A stretch of DNA of 64,000 nt from contig NZ_AP018150.1 in NCBI RefSeq assembly GCF_003966915.1, forward strand, positions 2,232,001 through 2,296,000, in the 5' to 3' direction. A model generated the notes under the pieces. It was given only the letters and a program-made list of their open reading frames with translations, had not been told where the DNA came from and made no database searches. This DNA comes from Mycoavidus cysteinexigens. GTDB taxonomy: Bacteria; Pseudomonadota; Gammaproteobacteria; Burkholderiales; Burkholderiaceae. Positions 38,340 to 46,829 of the stretch are shown piece by piece. Position numbers and translations under genes: made by a program. The first letter of the stretch is position 1. Every line of letters begins with the position of its first letter.

Positions 38340-39751
38340 GCAACCTTCCCTGAATCAAAATCGCTTGCCACGCCCTCTTTTTTAGAAAGTCTCGCAAGCA
38401 GTTTCGCATGAATACCGCCAAAGCTGCCGTTGCTCATCACCACAATATGATCGCCCGGCCGCGCCACCAGCGTGACCGCTCGCGCCAGCGCCTCAAGATC
38501 ATGCAAAGGATAAACGCGCTCGCCTAGCGGCGCTAGAGTCTGGGCTAAATCCCAGCCGAGCGCGTCGCGCCCCGCTGATGCCCCATATGCGAAAATCAGA
38601 TCTGCTTGAGCCAGGCTCGCCGGCAATTGAGCTTTCAGCGCGCCCAATTTCATCGTATTCGAGCGCGCTTCGAGTACCGCCAAAATGCGCGCCTGAGTCC
38701 CAATCCGCGCCCGTAAACCGGCCAGAGTGGTGCTAATTGCGCTCGGATGATGCGCAAAATCATCATAAATTGTGACCCCACCCACGCTACCATAGGTTTC
38801 CATCCGACGCTTAACCCCAGCAAAACGCGCCAAGGCTGCAGCGCCCGTCGCCGGCGCTACACCGACATGGCGGGCCGCCGCCAATGCCGCTAAGGCATTA
38901 AGCCGATTATGTTCGCCCAAGCTCTGCCAATTAACTGTAGCGACGCGCTGGGCCTGCCAATGCACAGCAAAAGATTGATCCATCACACGCTCATCAAGCG
39001 CTTCCGCATGCCAGCCGTCGGCGCTCCCAAACGCTTCAACTTCACTCCAACAGCCCCGGCTTAACACACGTGCTAGCGCTTCATCACGGCCATTCACAAT
39101 CATCCGCCCCGTCGCTGGGATAGTCCGCACTAAATGGTGAAATTGGGTTTCAATCGCAGTCAGATCCGGGAAAATGTCCGCATGATCGTATTCGAGATTA
39201 TTCAGCACCAGCGTGCGCGGACGATAATGAATAAATTTAGAGCGCTTATCGAAAAACGCCGTATCGTATTCATCGGCTTCGATCACAAAAAAATTCGAGG
39301 GCGTAAGTCGGGCTGAGATATTCAAATTGAGCGGCACGCCACCGATTAGAAAGCCCGGGTTCAAGCCCGCTTCTTCGAGCAACCAAGTCAAGATCGACGC
39401 GGTGGTTGTTTTGCCATGTGTGCCGGCTACAGCCAAGACCCATTTTTGCGCTAACACATGTTCACCCAGCCATTGCGGACCTGAGGTGTAAGGCAAGCCT
39501 TGGTCTAGAATCGCCTCCAGCAATGGGTTGCCGCGCGTCACGACATTCCCGATCACATAAAGATCGGCATTTAAGGCCAGCTGGTCAACCTGGTAACCGT
39601 CGATGAGTTCAATGCCTTGCGCCGCAAGCTGCGTGCTCATTGGCGGGTACACTTGGGCATCGCAACCGGTCACGCGATGACCGGCTTGGCGTGCCAACAC
39701 CGCCAGCCCACCCATGAAGGTGCCGCAAATGCCGAGAATATGAATATGCAT
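38336..39751 (-). CDS. mpl: UDP-N-acetylmuramate:L-alanyl-gamma-D-glutamyl-meso-diaminopimelate ligase
   Basis: This 471-residue Mur ligase reuses the tripeptide released during peptidoglycan turnover. The N-terminus MHIHILGICGTFMGGLAVLARQAGHRVTGCD and the ATP loop AGTHGKTTTAS (109-119) identify Mpl. NLEYDHADIFPDL and YDDFAHHPSAI are family motifs. Its presence shows the organism keeps a peptidoglycan recycling route. It is first in an mpl-RNB-aroE operon. Confidence 0.95.
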   Translation of the reverse strand: MHIHILGICGTFMGGLAVLARQAGHRVTGCDAQVYPPMSTQLAAQGIELIDGYQVDQLALNADLYVIGNVVTRGNPLLEAILDQGLPYTSGPQWLGEHVLAQKWVLAVAGTHGKTTTASILTWLLEEAGLNPGFLIGGVPLNLNISARLTPSNFFVIEADEYDTAFFDKRSKFIHYRPRTLVLNNLEYDHADIFPDLTAIETQFHHLVRTIPATGRMIVNGRDEALARVLSRGCWSEVEAFGSADGWHAEALDERVMDQSFAVHWQAQRVATVNWQSLGEHNRLNALAALAAARHVGVAPATGAAALARFAGVKRRMETYGSVGGVTIYDDFAHHPSAISTTLAGLRARIGTQARILAVLEARSNTMKLGALKAQLPASLAQADLIFAYGASAGRDALGWDLAQTLAPLGERVYPLHDLEALARAVTLVARPGDHIVVMSNGSFGGIHAKLLARLSKKEGVASDFDSGKVA

Positions 39752-39951
39752 AAAGAATCAGGTTTGTGCTCAACTCAGATCAGTCTAAGAGACGAATAAA
39801 CCCAGAATTGTACCCGAGGTGCGGTAGCATTCAAGCAACTCCCAGGGCATCCGCTATTGAAAAGTTACGGAATAAAAGTGTAGCTAGATCAGTCGATTCT
39901 GCAGGAGTTTTATCAAGTCAATTCCAAACTATTACAGGTTAGTCACTCTAC

Positions 39952-40197
39952 TTATTGGGGGTTATTCATGCTCTTGATTTCCGCAAGCCAATCCTCCTCA
40001 CTCTTACCACCTAATTCCACCGGTACCCCCCCATTTTTAATAGTTTTTAAAAGTAGAAAGTTAAGCTGCAAGGGCCAACTTCTGTTTCGGGGTAATACCT
40101 CCAATGGCCATGTTAGGCCGTTCGTGATTAATAAATCCATAACCAACGTGTGGCACAATCTTGGACTTGTTCTAACCTCTTTCTCTTTTTGAAGCAT
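39952..40197 (-). pseudogene. remnant of an IS3-family transposase (OrfB C-terminus) with right end
   Basis: On the minus strand, ELEQVQDCATRWLWIY followed after a one-base frameshift (near 40133) by NHERPNMAIGGITPKQKLALAA-stop is the C-terminal integrase end of IS3-family OrfB, which normally reads YNxxRPNMxIGGITPxxKL. After the transposase stop (about 40065) comes the C/G-run end typical of these elements (GGGGGG near 40025). A short frame then continues to a stop at 39952 (KSEEDWLAEIKSMNNPQ), perhaps the tail of the interrupted gene. The rest of the element is missing. Confidence 0.75.
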
Positions 40198-40280
40198 TGT
40201 ACATCTCCATATAAATAATATTCACCTATAAATAGAATAGAAGTTTATAAACATAAAAAAATTACGACATTTAAACTTTA

Positions 40281-41131
40281 GTGCGACCTGAAAAGTCGTT
40301 TGAATTTCTGTCTTACAGGAGAAATATAACCAGATAAGACCGATTGCTCCATCAATCGTTCCCTAGTCGGACATGCGGGGCTGGCAACGGTCCGGTGTGA
40401 AGCTCCGATGACAATGTAACCGCCGAGTAATCGGTAAGCCGAGCCGCGAGGCAAAGCCGAATCTGCTAGCACTAAAGCGGAGAGGGGCTAGGGATGTGCG
40501 AATACGATCAACACACGTGAATCTCTGTAATTGTCGTTAAAATGAACAGGCCAAAGGTGCTGGGCCTGAACCAAAATGGTACGCGGTTAGGTTTGGTCGC
40601 TCAAAGTTCGGCCAACATGGACAAACAACCGCCGGCAAAGAAGAGGGATCCGACTCGCACTGAAATTCAAGCGGAACAGGATAAGCCCGTAACGCTGCCA
40701 GAAATGGTAGGCAAACCGCGAGGAATGCTGTTGGCGCTGCGGGTACAGGAAGGAGCAAAAAGCGAAGGCCGCCTTGTAATGAGGGGGATAAAGAGTGAAA
40801 CATTCTCTTGCGCGAAAGCGAGCAGACTTGCTCTTGGTCAGAGTGGGCAAGAAATCTTGGCAAACCGTTATACGCGGGAAAGCAGATGAGGCAGACCGTT
40901 TAGGTTTGTTGTGCGCTTGCGCGCCCAGGTGAATTAAGAAACCAGGTCAACTGGTTCGATTTTACCAGAAGGGCGAAATGGCTCCAGGCGTATATTGCTC
41001 AGGCAGCCAGTTTGTTAGACTGCCCGGTGCCTTAGCCAGCGCTGGACTCTTGGCTTGAGCCGTGTGCGAGGTGACTCGCCTGCACGGTTCTTAGGAGAGG
41101 GAGGGTTAGTAATAGCCCTTCCTTATCCGAC
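40281..41131 (+). ncRNA. group II intron without reverse transcriptase gene
   Basis: The element opens with GTGCGACC, the group II consensus GUGYG, and closes with an intact domain V (41057-41090) and a domain VI stem ending CTTATCCGAC. The body between resembles known bacterial group II intron domain I-IV sequence. At about 851 bases it has no room for the usual maturase/reverse transcriptase, and the frames inside it show no such domain. It must rely on a protein from another copy to splice or move. It lies antisense to the gene at 41123 and ends inside that gene's stop region. The 3' boundary is estimated to within a few bases. Confidence 0.85.
41057..41090 (+). ncRNA. group II intron domain V
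   Basis: This is a 34-base hairpin with all catalytic features. GAGCCGTGT pairs with GCACGGTTC in the lower stem, carrying the AGC triad. A two-base CT bulge follows, then an upper stem GCGAG/CTCGC capped by a GTGA (GNRA) tetraloop. It is fully paired, so the ribozyme core looks functional. Confidence 0.92.
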
Positions 41132-42031
41132 CTTATAATGAACAAATTCCCATTTCCCTATCAGGGTTCCCTCATATTGCTTTATAGCCATATAACCCAT
41201 TACATCTAGCACCCTAGACCAGCGACCCACCCATTCTCCAGAGTTTGCATCAACAAAAAAAGAAACCCCATCTTTGTCTGAATTTTTATATACCGCAACC
41301 CCGTGGGTCCCATTTTCGAAATGCATCACAACAAAACAGGGCATATCAAATTTCACATGTTCATTTATAACAGAGCGAATCATCGCTCCTCTTATCATGT
41401 AGTGATTACCTGGGTCGCACACGTTTTTTGATATAAAATCAATACTTTCTTCTGTTGTAGTAGGAATCATCAAGTGGAACATTTTTTTCCTCAAAGAGGA
41501 ATCCTTTTCTTTTTTCTCCTTCTCTAATTCAGATAATTCCTTTTTTTTCTTTTCATTGAATTCGTTTTCTTTATCCTTGCTTACTCCAAATAGAGAGCCT
41601 GCGAACCCTTTATTCATCGAGCGTTTTTCGATCTCCTCTTCTTTTTTTCTATATTTTTCTGTAAGGTCCTGACGTTGACTAGAATAGTCAGTCAGCAATA
41701 CTATTGCATCAGATTGATGAGGTAAAAACAACGAAAGCTCTCCATATCTGGAAGTTTCATTAATATCTTCTCCAGGAAGAGCTTCCGAAAGCTCTCTATA
41801 TTCAGCTGCCTTAACCGTGTCACGATATTTTTCCCATAAATTTATACTTTGTGGTTCTTTTAGTTTCGCTTTAATCGAAGTTATAGCAACTCCAGCACAA
41901 ACACCTTTAATCAAGCCATCAATTGATGGATCCTGATAACCCATATCGCGAATCGCCTCATCTTGAAACATAGGCGTAAACTTAACCTCATACTCCGATG
42001 CCAATTTTTTGAATTCTTCAATTTGATTCAT
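41123..42031 (-). CDS. putative YopT-like (C58) cysteine protease, candidate T6SS effector
   Basis: This is a 302-residue protein with no assigned name. A short motif GVCAGVA has Cys45 in the setting of the C58 nucleophile (GxCxGL/A). Near the C-terminus, GTHGVAVYK gives His243 and FFVDANSGEW gives Asp261; the order Cys-His-Asp and the H(x)17D spacing with DxNxGEW/F match YopT/AvrPphB-like papain-fold proteases. Between them is a highly charged coiled coil (about 117-185). It is read in the same direction as tssM, about 90 bases downstream, with no signal peptide, so it may be an effector of the locus. Composition is AT-rich. The group II intron ends at its last codons. Function is inference. 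Confidence 0.6.
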   Translation of the reverse strand: MNQIEEFKKLASEYEVKFTPMFQDEAIRDMGYQDPSIDGLIKGVCAGVAITSIKAKLKEPQSINLWEKYRDTVKAAEYRELSEALPGEDINETSRYGELSLFLPHQSDAIVLLTDYSSQRQDLTEKYRKKEEEIEKRSMNKGFAGSLFGVSKDKENEFNEKKKKELSELEKEKKEKDSSLRKKMFHLMIPTTTEESIDFISKNVCDPGNHYMIRGAMIRSVINEHVKFDMPCFVVMHFENGTHGVAVYKNSDKDGVSFFVDANSGEWVGRWSRVLDVMGYMAIKQYEGTLIGKWEFVHYKVG

Positions 42032-42118
42032 CGCCTCTCCTAGTCATGTATTTAAATACTGCACGAAGCGCTAAAGATTTGGTCAGACTTAAATAACCTT
42101 AATTAAAACTGACACCCT

Positions 42119-45100
42119 TTACAAATGCGCCGGGCAACGAAATTTCTCAAACACAGTCCGCTTAAAAGGATTGATCACACTACTTGCATTCAACTCAAAA
42201 ACAACCTTACGGCCAGCAGAATCAAAAGTTAGTTTAAAACGATCCGCCTGCTGAGTTGATTCCAGACGCCCCGTATCAAGCAAGCGCAGCACAGCCCAAG
42301 GGCCGTCTTTCATCACATCTTTCTGGTCTTTTGCCGGCAAGAATGTCATCTGAGCTAATCCCGTACCGTTACCGCTGGGCCACTGGAATTGAACCGGCTG
42401 GGCCGCGCCATGGGTCGCCAATAGCTTTTGTCCATCCAGCTCAAGGGTAAATTTGGCAATCGTTGAATCGATATTGACCAGTTTCAGATTAAAGCGAATC
42501 GAGACCGCTTTTCCTCCATCTTGAAAAAACGCATCGCGAATCTGCGCTGCACGTTGAAATTGCATTAAGACATCATCCGCAATGCCAAGCGTATTGTTGC
42601 GCCAACGCCATTTAGGTTTGGACATATCAACATAGGCCTTCAGATTTTTCTCGAAAAAATCGTCAATCAAGCGCCCTGGCCCAAAAATTTTGGCGAAATC
42701 TTCTTGCGTCACATCATGCATGGAGTTCGCCACCAGCGGATAACGGCCTCCGATGGCCTGCTGGCAAAACGGCGCAATATTAGTCATCCATAATGCATTT
42801 AAGCGCGCACGTTCACCATCTTTTAGTAATGCCATACTATCTGTCACCACGCCATCCAGCACATTTGGCAGTGGCGCAGGCATTCCCTGGATGGCGAGCC
42901 TGAGCTGACTTAAAGCATTGCTCGTGGGTATTGGCAGGTTATAGGCATGCGCCGTATCTGCCGCATCCAGAAACATCGCCACCTCCTTGAGCATGCTTAG
43001 CACTTGCGCCAACGGCGTTTGTTCTGCAGCTTCGGTTTTTTTCACCACATCATGTAAGGCCTGAAAATGCGTATCTACTGTATTCTCCAACGCATAGGCT
43101 GGCGCTTTAGCAGCGTCAGTTTGAGCCAACGTGGTTTCCTGCACCGCCGCATTGACCAATAAGCGCAATGGCGAGTCAGCCGCAGCCAATAAATTCGCAA
43201 TCGATGCACCCTGTGCAAGTTTTTCAAAAGGAAGTAGATCAATATCTTTTAGAAAATTATCCCACTGCTCTATGTATTCTTTAAAATAAAGCTGCGCCAG
43301 CGTGATTTTCAGTGCAGCGATATTTTCCGTGCTGATATCCGCCTGCTTTTGTCCAAGCACCCAATTGGCTTTTTCAACTTCAGTCACAGCTTCGTCACAT
43401 AAAACCCTGAATTGAGCGTACCCTTTTTGCGTATAAACACCAGACACGCCATCCGCCAGAGAAGCGCCGCTATGACGCAGCAAGGCAAGTGATGCATTGC
43501 GTCCAGCGGCCGCACTCAGACTAAAGGGGGGTAGATTCGTTTTTTCTAGACGCCGCTTGAGATTATTAAAGACACGTTGCGCCAGCGGTAAATGCCCGAG
43601 CGTAGCGCGGGCTTGCTCTATCAACTCATTATTGAGTGGCAGGGAAGCCTTAAACTGAACGGATCGCAAAAGCGCAGCCAAATGGTCATCTACCTCATTC
43701 TGTTGCGCCTGGCTGGCATTGTATAAAAATTTTTCCCGCCATTTTGTAATGACTGTTATGCGTACTGTCTCTGCATCAAAATGGGCCGGATCACCTAACA
43801 TCAAATAAGCGCGCAAAAACTGATATTGCTCATCGGGACTATTTGCTTCGCCGCGCCGTAGCTCATCTTCCAGAGTACGGACGAGTAACGGCAACAGCCC
43901 TTCTTGCAAGAGCTGTTGATAGGTTAATTCCAGGTTGTAGGCTAAAGTATCGTCTTGATAAAGCACACGCCGGGACCAAAATGAGGCGGCTTGGTTTTGT
44001 AATCGATAGGCATTGGCCAAGTCGCGCGCTTCGTCAAACAGCGGTAATAAAACCAGCAGATCACTCTGGCTACTCACATTTTGTACTTTATTTTTTAGTT
44101 TGACGACGCTTTCAGATAACTGTGCCATCGACTGGCTATTGCGCTGGTAAGCGAGCAAAATAACCGCGCATGCAATGATAGGCGCTACTATCGACACTCC
44201 TAGCGCGCCTCGCCGCAACCATTGACGACGACGTTCCAGCCTGCGGTTATCGCCAACTCGTCCGGCTTCGCGGAAAATGACCTCACGCCATAAGCGCGTC
44301 AGAAAGTAGGCGCGCTCCTCAAGATCCACTGCGCTAGTCACCGGTGGCACCCATTCCAGGGTCGCCGCAACTGAACTCATCACTCGATAAACGGGTTGAC
44401 CTTGCTGTATCGCGCTAGTAAAGTAAACGCCACTCAGCACCGCTGGATCTTCAAAGCGCGAAGCACCAAAAGTCGTTTCAAGAAATTGCCGCAAAGCGCT
44501 TTGCAAACCGGCAAATTGTTGCGGAAAACTATAAATAAGGGCACGCCGGTGATCATTGGTTTCTTGCTGCATGCGCGTTAGAACATGCATTTGCAATTGC
44601 TTATGCAGTGCGCCAAATTCCCCAGAAAATGAATCCAGCAATACTTTAATATCCGTTTTACAGGTCACTGGAAAAGTGAGACCCCAGACTTGAGTGCATT
44701 CATCGCTGTTCAGATCACCAAAAAACTCATTAAAACCAGCCAATAAATCACATTTCGTCACCATCAGATAAATCGGAGGGTGTACCCCCAGCCGCTCATG
44801 AAGCTCATTGAGCCGTTGCCGCAGTAAAGTAGCTTGCGCGCTGCCACGTGTCGTATGAGCCTGCATCAAATCCATTGCGGACAAGGTAATAATCACGCCA
44901 TTTAATGGACAACGGGTTCGATATTTGCGCAATAAATCCAAAAAACCCAACCACTCTGATGAGCCACTTTCATGCGCTTTGTCTGGTTCCATATAAATGC
45001 CTGGGGTATCAAGCAAAACCGCATCCTCCGTCAACCACCAGTCACAGGGTGAGGCATGATCGTCATTTTCTGCAGGTGGGGGGTAAAGTCGCTGGCCTGA

Positions 45101-45346
45101 CGAAAAGCTGTGTTCAGAATGCGTCAGCATGGTTGTTTTACCCGCTTGCGGTGCGCCAATCACGACATACCAGGGCAATTGATAGATATAATTCCGTCGC
45201 CAATGCCTTGTTTCGTGCGCGTTCCTCAAATCTTTTAAGGCCTGTTGGAAGTGTTTTCTGTGCAATCCTAATTGTGCTGGGCGTTGATCTTTCTCTACTT
45301 TTTCCGCAGCAGGTTTTTTCTTAAACCACTCCATCAATCGTGCCAT
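42119..45346 (-). CDS. tssM: type VI secretion protein TssM (IcmF), short N-terminus
   Basis: This 1075-residue inner-membrane component links the TssJLM complex to the baseplate. The NTPase Walker A is GAPQAGKTTML (64-74), followed by LLDTPGIYMEPDK. A membrane helix lies at about 385-405 (GALGVSIVAPIIACAVILLAY), then the long periplasmic IcmF domain and C-terminal TssM region. The N-terminal two-helix membrane hairpin seen in most TssM proteins is not visible: the protein starts MARLMEWFKKKPAAEK. An ATG 36 codons upstream adds no hydrophobic segment. The ribosome site is weak (GGGAGA, far upstream). Confidence 0.92.
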   Translation of the reverse strand: MARLMEWFKKKPAAEKVEKDQRPAQLGLHRKHFQQALKDLRNAHETRHWRRNYIYQLPWYVVIGAPQAGKTTMLTHSEHSFSSGQRLYPPPAENDDHASPCDWWLTEDAVLLDTPGIYMEPDKAHESGSSEWLGFLDLLRKYRTRCPLNGVIITLSAMDLMQAHTTRGSAQATLLRQRLNELHERLGVHPPIYLMVTKCDLLAGFNEFFGDLNSDECTQVWGLTFPVTCKTDIKVLLDSFSGEFGALHKQLQMHVLTRMQQETNDHRRALIYSFPQQFAGLQSALRQFLETTFGASRFEDPAVLSGVYFTSAIQQGQPVYRVMSSVAATLEWVPPVTSAVDLEERAYFLTRLWREVIFREAGRVGDNRRLERRRQWLRRGALGVSIVAPIIACAVILLAYQRNSQSMAQLSESVVKLKNKVQNVSSQSDLLVLLPLFDEARDLANAYRLQNQAASFWSRRVLYQDDTLAYNLELTYQQLLQEGLLPLLVRTLEDELRRGEANSPDEQYQFLRAYLMLGDPAHFDAETVRITVITKWREKFLYNASQAQQNEVDDHLAALLRSVQFKASLPLNNELIEQARATLGHLPLAQRVFNNLKRRLEKTNLPPFSLSAAAGRNASLALLRHSGASLADGVSGVYTQKGYAQFRVLCDEAVTEVEKANWVLGQKQADISTENIAALKITLAQLYFKEYIEQWDNFLKDIDLLPFEKLAQGASIANLLAAADSPLRLLVNAAVQETTLAQTDAAKAPAYALENTVDTHFQALHDVVKKTEAAEQTPLAQVLSMLKEVAMFLDAADTAHAYNLPIPTSNALSQLRLAIQGMPAPLPNVLDGVVTDSMALLKDGERARLNALWMTNIAPFCQQAIGGRYPLVANSMHDVTQEDFAKIFGPGRLIDDFFEKNLKAYVDMSKPKWRWRNNTLGIADDVLMQFQRAAQIRDAFFQDGGKAVSIRFNLKLVNIDSTIAKFTLELDGQKLLATHGAAQPVQFQWPSGNGTGLAQMTFLPAKDQKDVMKDGPWAVLRLLDTGRLESTQQADRFKLTFDSAGRKVVFELNASSVINPFKRTVFEKFRCPAHL

Positions 45347-45480
45347 AAAAGATATATATGAACGTCTCCCGTTTGGGCAGGCTTGGTTAAGGCCTGTGCC
45401 ACCTTTCGACGTGTCACTCCTTAAAAGATAAAATAAATTTTTTACGCCATGCAACCAGTTATGAGACAGCCACGTTTAGT

Positions 45481-46779
45481 CTACGGAGCAAAAATAGCAA
45501 TGCTCACGCGCCGATTTCGCGCCCGGTTAGAGGCTGTGTTATTCGGCGCTAATGGCTCAGAGTCTGCCCTCCCATGGGCGGTAAAACGGGCTGGCGCACA
45601 GAAGCGGGAAATTAACAAATCCCGCACCGCTTCTGCGCGAGCCTGTGAGAGCTGCCAATTCGATTGGAAGCGCCCTGGCCTAAGTGGCCGGTCATCGGTG
45701 TGGCCACTTATTACAACCCGACCTGGCATGCCTTTCAGAATATCGCCAAGATGAGATAACAACGATAAATAAATAGGTTGAATTTCCGCACTGCCAGAGG
45801 CGAACAATCCATTGCCATTAATCGTGAGCAGAGCATAATTTTCAGTCTGCTCAACACTCAGTAAACCCTGCTCAATTTCTGGGTTTAACAAAGCTGCCAG
45901 CTTGGGCCACTCAAGACGAACCGGCTCAGATAAGGCGGGCGCACCCGCTTCATCTGTTCCCGGCGTGACACGTAGATGTTGGGTACGCAAAGTGTGAACA
46001 ATAGATTGCACCTTCTGCTGCAAATAGAAATTAAAAATCAAATAAAAAGCCGCCACGCCCAAAGCGGCTAAAACTGCAGTCAGCCATACCGGCCATAGCC
46101 GCAAACGCCGCTTAACTTGATGTCCAACTGGCTGCCAATGTAATGACAGAGCATGGCTCGCACCGGCTATAGTTTGGGAGGAGTACAGCATCTCTTTTAA
46201 CCGTCGCCGAATTAAATCGAGCTGCATCCGACCATCATTAAGCAACCGGTAACGTCCCTCAAAATTAAGCGCCAAAATGACATATAGCAATTCCAAGACA
46301 TCTTTATTAGCGCTTGGTTGTTGCGCCAGCCGTTGCAGAATCAAGAAAAAGCGCTCACCACCAGAGGCTTCATTATGAAAGGTAACTAAAAGGCTGCGAC
46401 TTGACCATCCCTCTGAACCCCAAGCTGTACTTGCAATCACCTCATCCAAAAAAGTACATAAACAATAACGGGCTGCGCCCAGTTTTTCGATATCAATATT
46501 GGAAGCGCGTCCTTCCTGCTCAAAAACCTTGATCATTTGGCAGATTTGATAACGTAGCTCTTCAGCGTTTGGAGGAATGCTTTGCAGACTGAGCAAAACC
46601 GCCAGTTCAAGCAGTGGATTAGCGGCATGTATGAGTGGATTAAGTCCCCCCGCGGGGAGCGGCATCACGGGTAGATGTAAAGCCTGAGTCGACCCATTCG
46701 TCATCTCAGAATGTCCGGGCAAAAAAATTTTCAAGGCTTCGCTCAAATCCTCAGAAGCAGACATTTGATGATCATTCAA
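45481..46779 (-). CDS. tssL: type VI secretion protein TssL with OmpA domain
   Basis: This 432-residue protein has an N-terminal DotU/TssL cytoplasmic domain (about 45-200, with RYCLCTFLDEVIASTAWG and FEGRYRLLNDG), one membrane helix (about 228-250), and a C-terminal OmpA-like peptidoglycan-binding domain (about 310-430, GHTDDRPL...NWQLSQARAEAV...RARNRRVSI). The fused OmpA domain means that anchoring to the wall is built into TssL, which may matter given that no tssJ is seen. It lies between tssK and tssM. Confidence 0.95.
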   Translation of the reverse strand: MNDHQMSASEDLSEALKIFLPGHSEMTNGSTQALHLPVMPLPAGGLNPLIHAANPLLELAVLLSLQSIPPNAEELRYQICQMIKVFEQEGRASNIDIEKLGAARYCLCTFLDEVIASTAWGSEGWSSRSLLVTFHNEASGGERFFLILQRLAQQPSANKDVLELLYVILALNFEGRYRLLNDGRMQLDLIRRRLKEMLYSSQTIAGASHALSLHWQPVGHQVKRRLRLWPVWLTAVLAALGVAAFYLIFNFYLQQKVQSIVHTLRTQHLRVTPGTDEAGAPALSEPVRLEWPKLAALLNPEIEQGLLSVEQTENYALLTINGNGLFASGSAEIQPIYLSLLSHLGDILKGMPGRVVISGHTDDRPLRPGRFQSNWQLSQARAEAVRDLLISRFCAPARFTAHGRADSEPLAPNNTASNRARNRRVSIAIFAP

Positions 46780-46829
46780 GATGAATTTCCTTCTTCGCTA
46801 TTCAGGCTGTTATGGAAAAACCGCGGGTT

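Noticed and set aside
40537-40889. Two overlapping frames of about 110 codons on opposite strands
   Set aside because: They lie wholly inside the group II intron body and show no reverse transcriptase, maturase or other domain; treated as intron RNA sequence.
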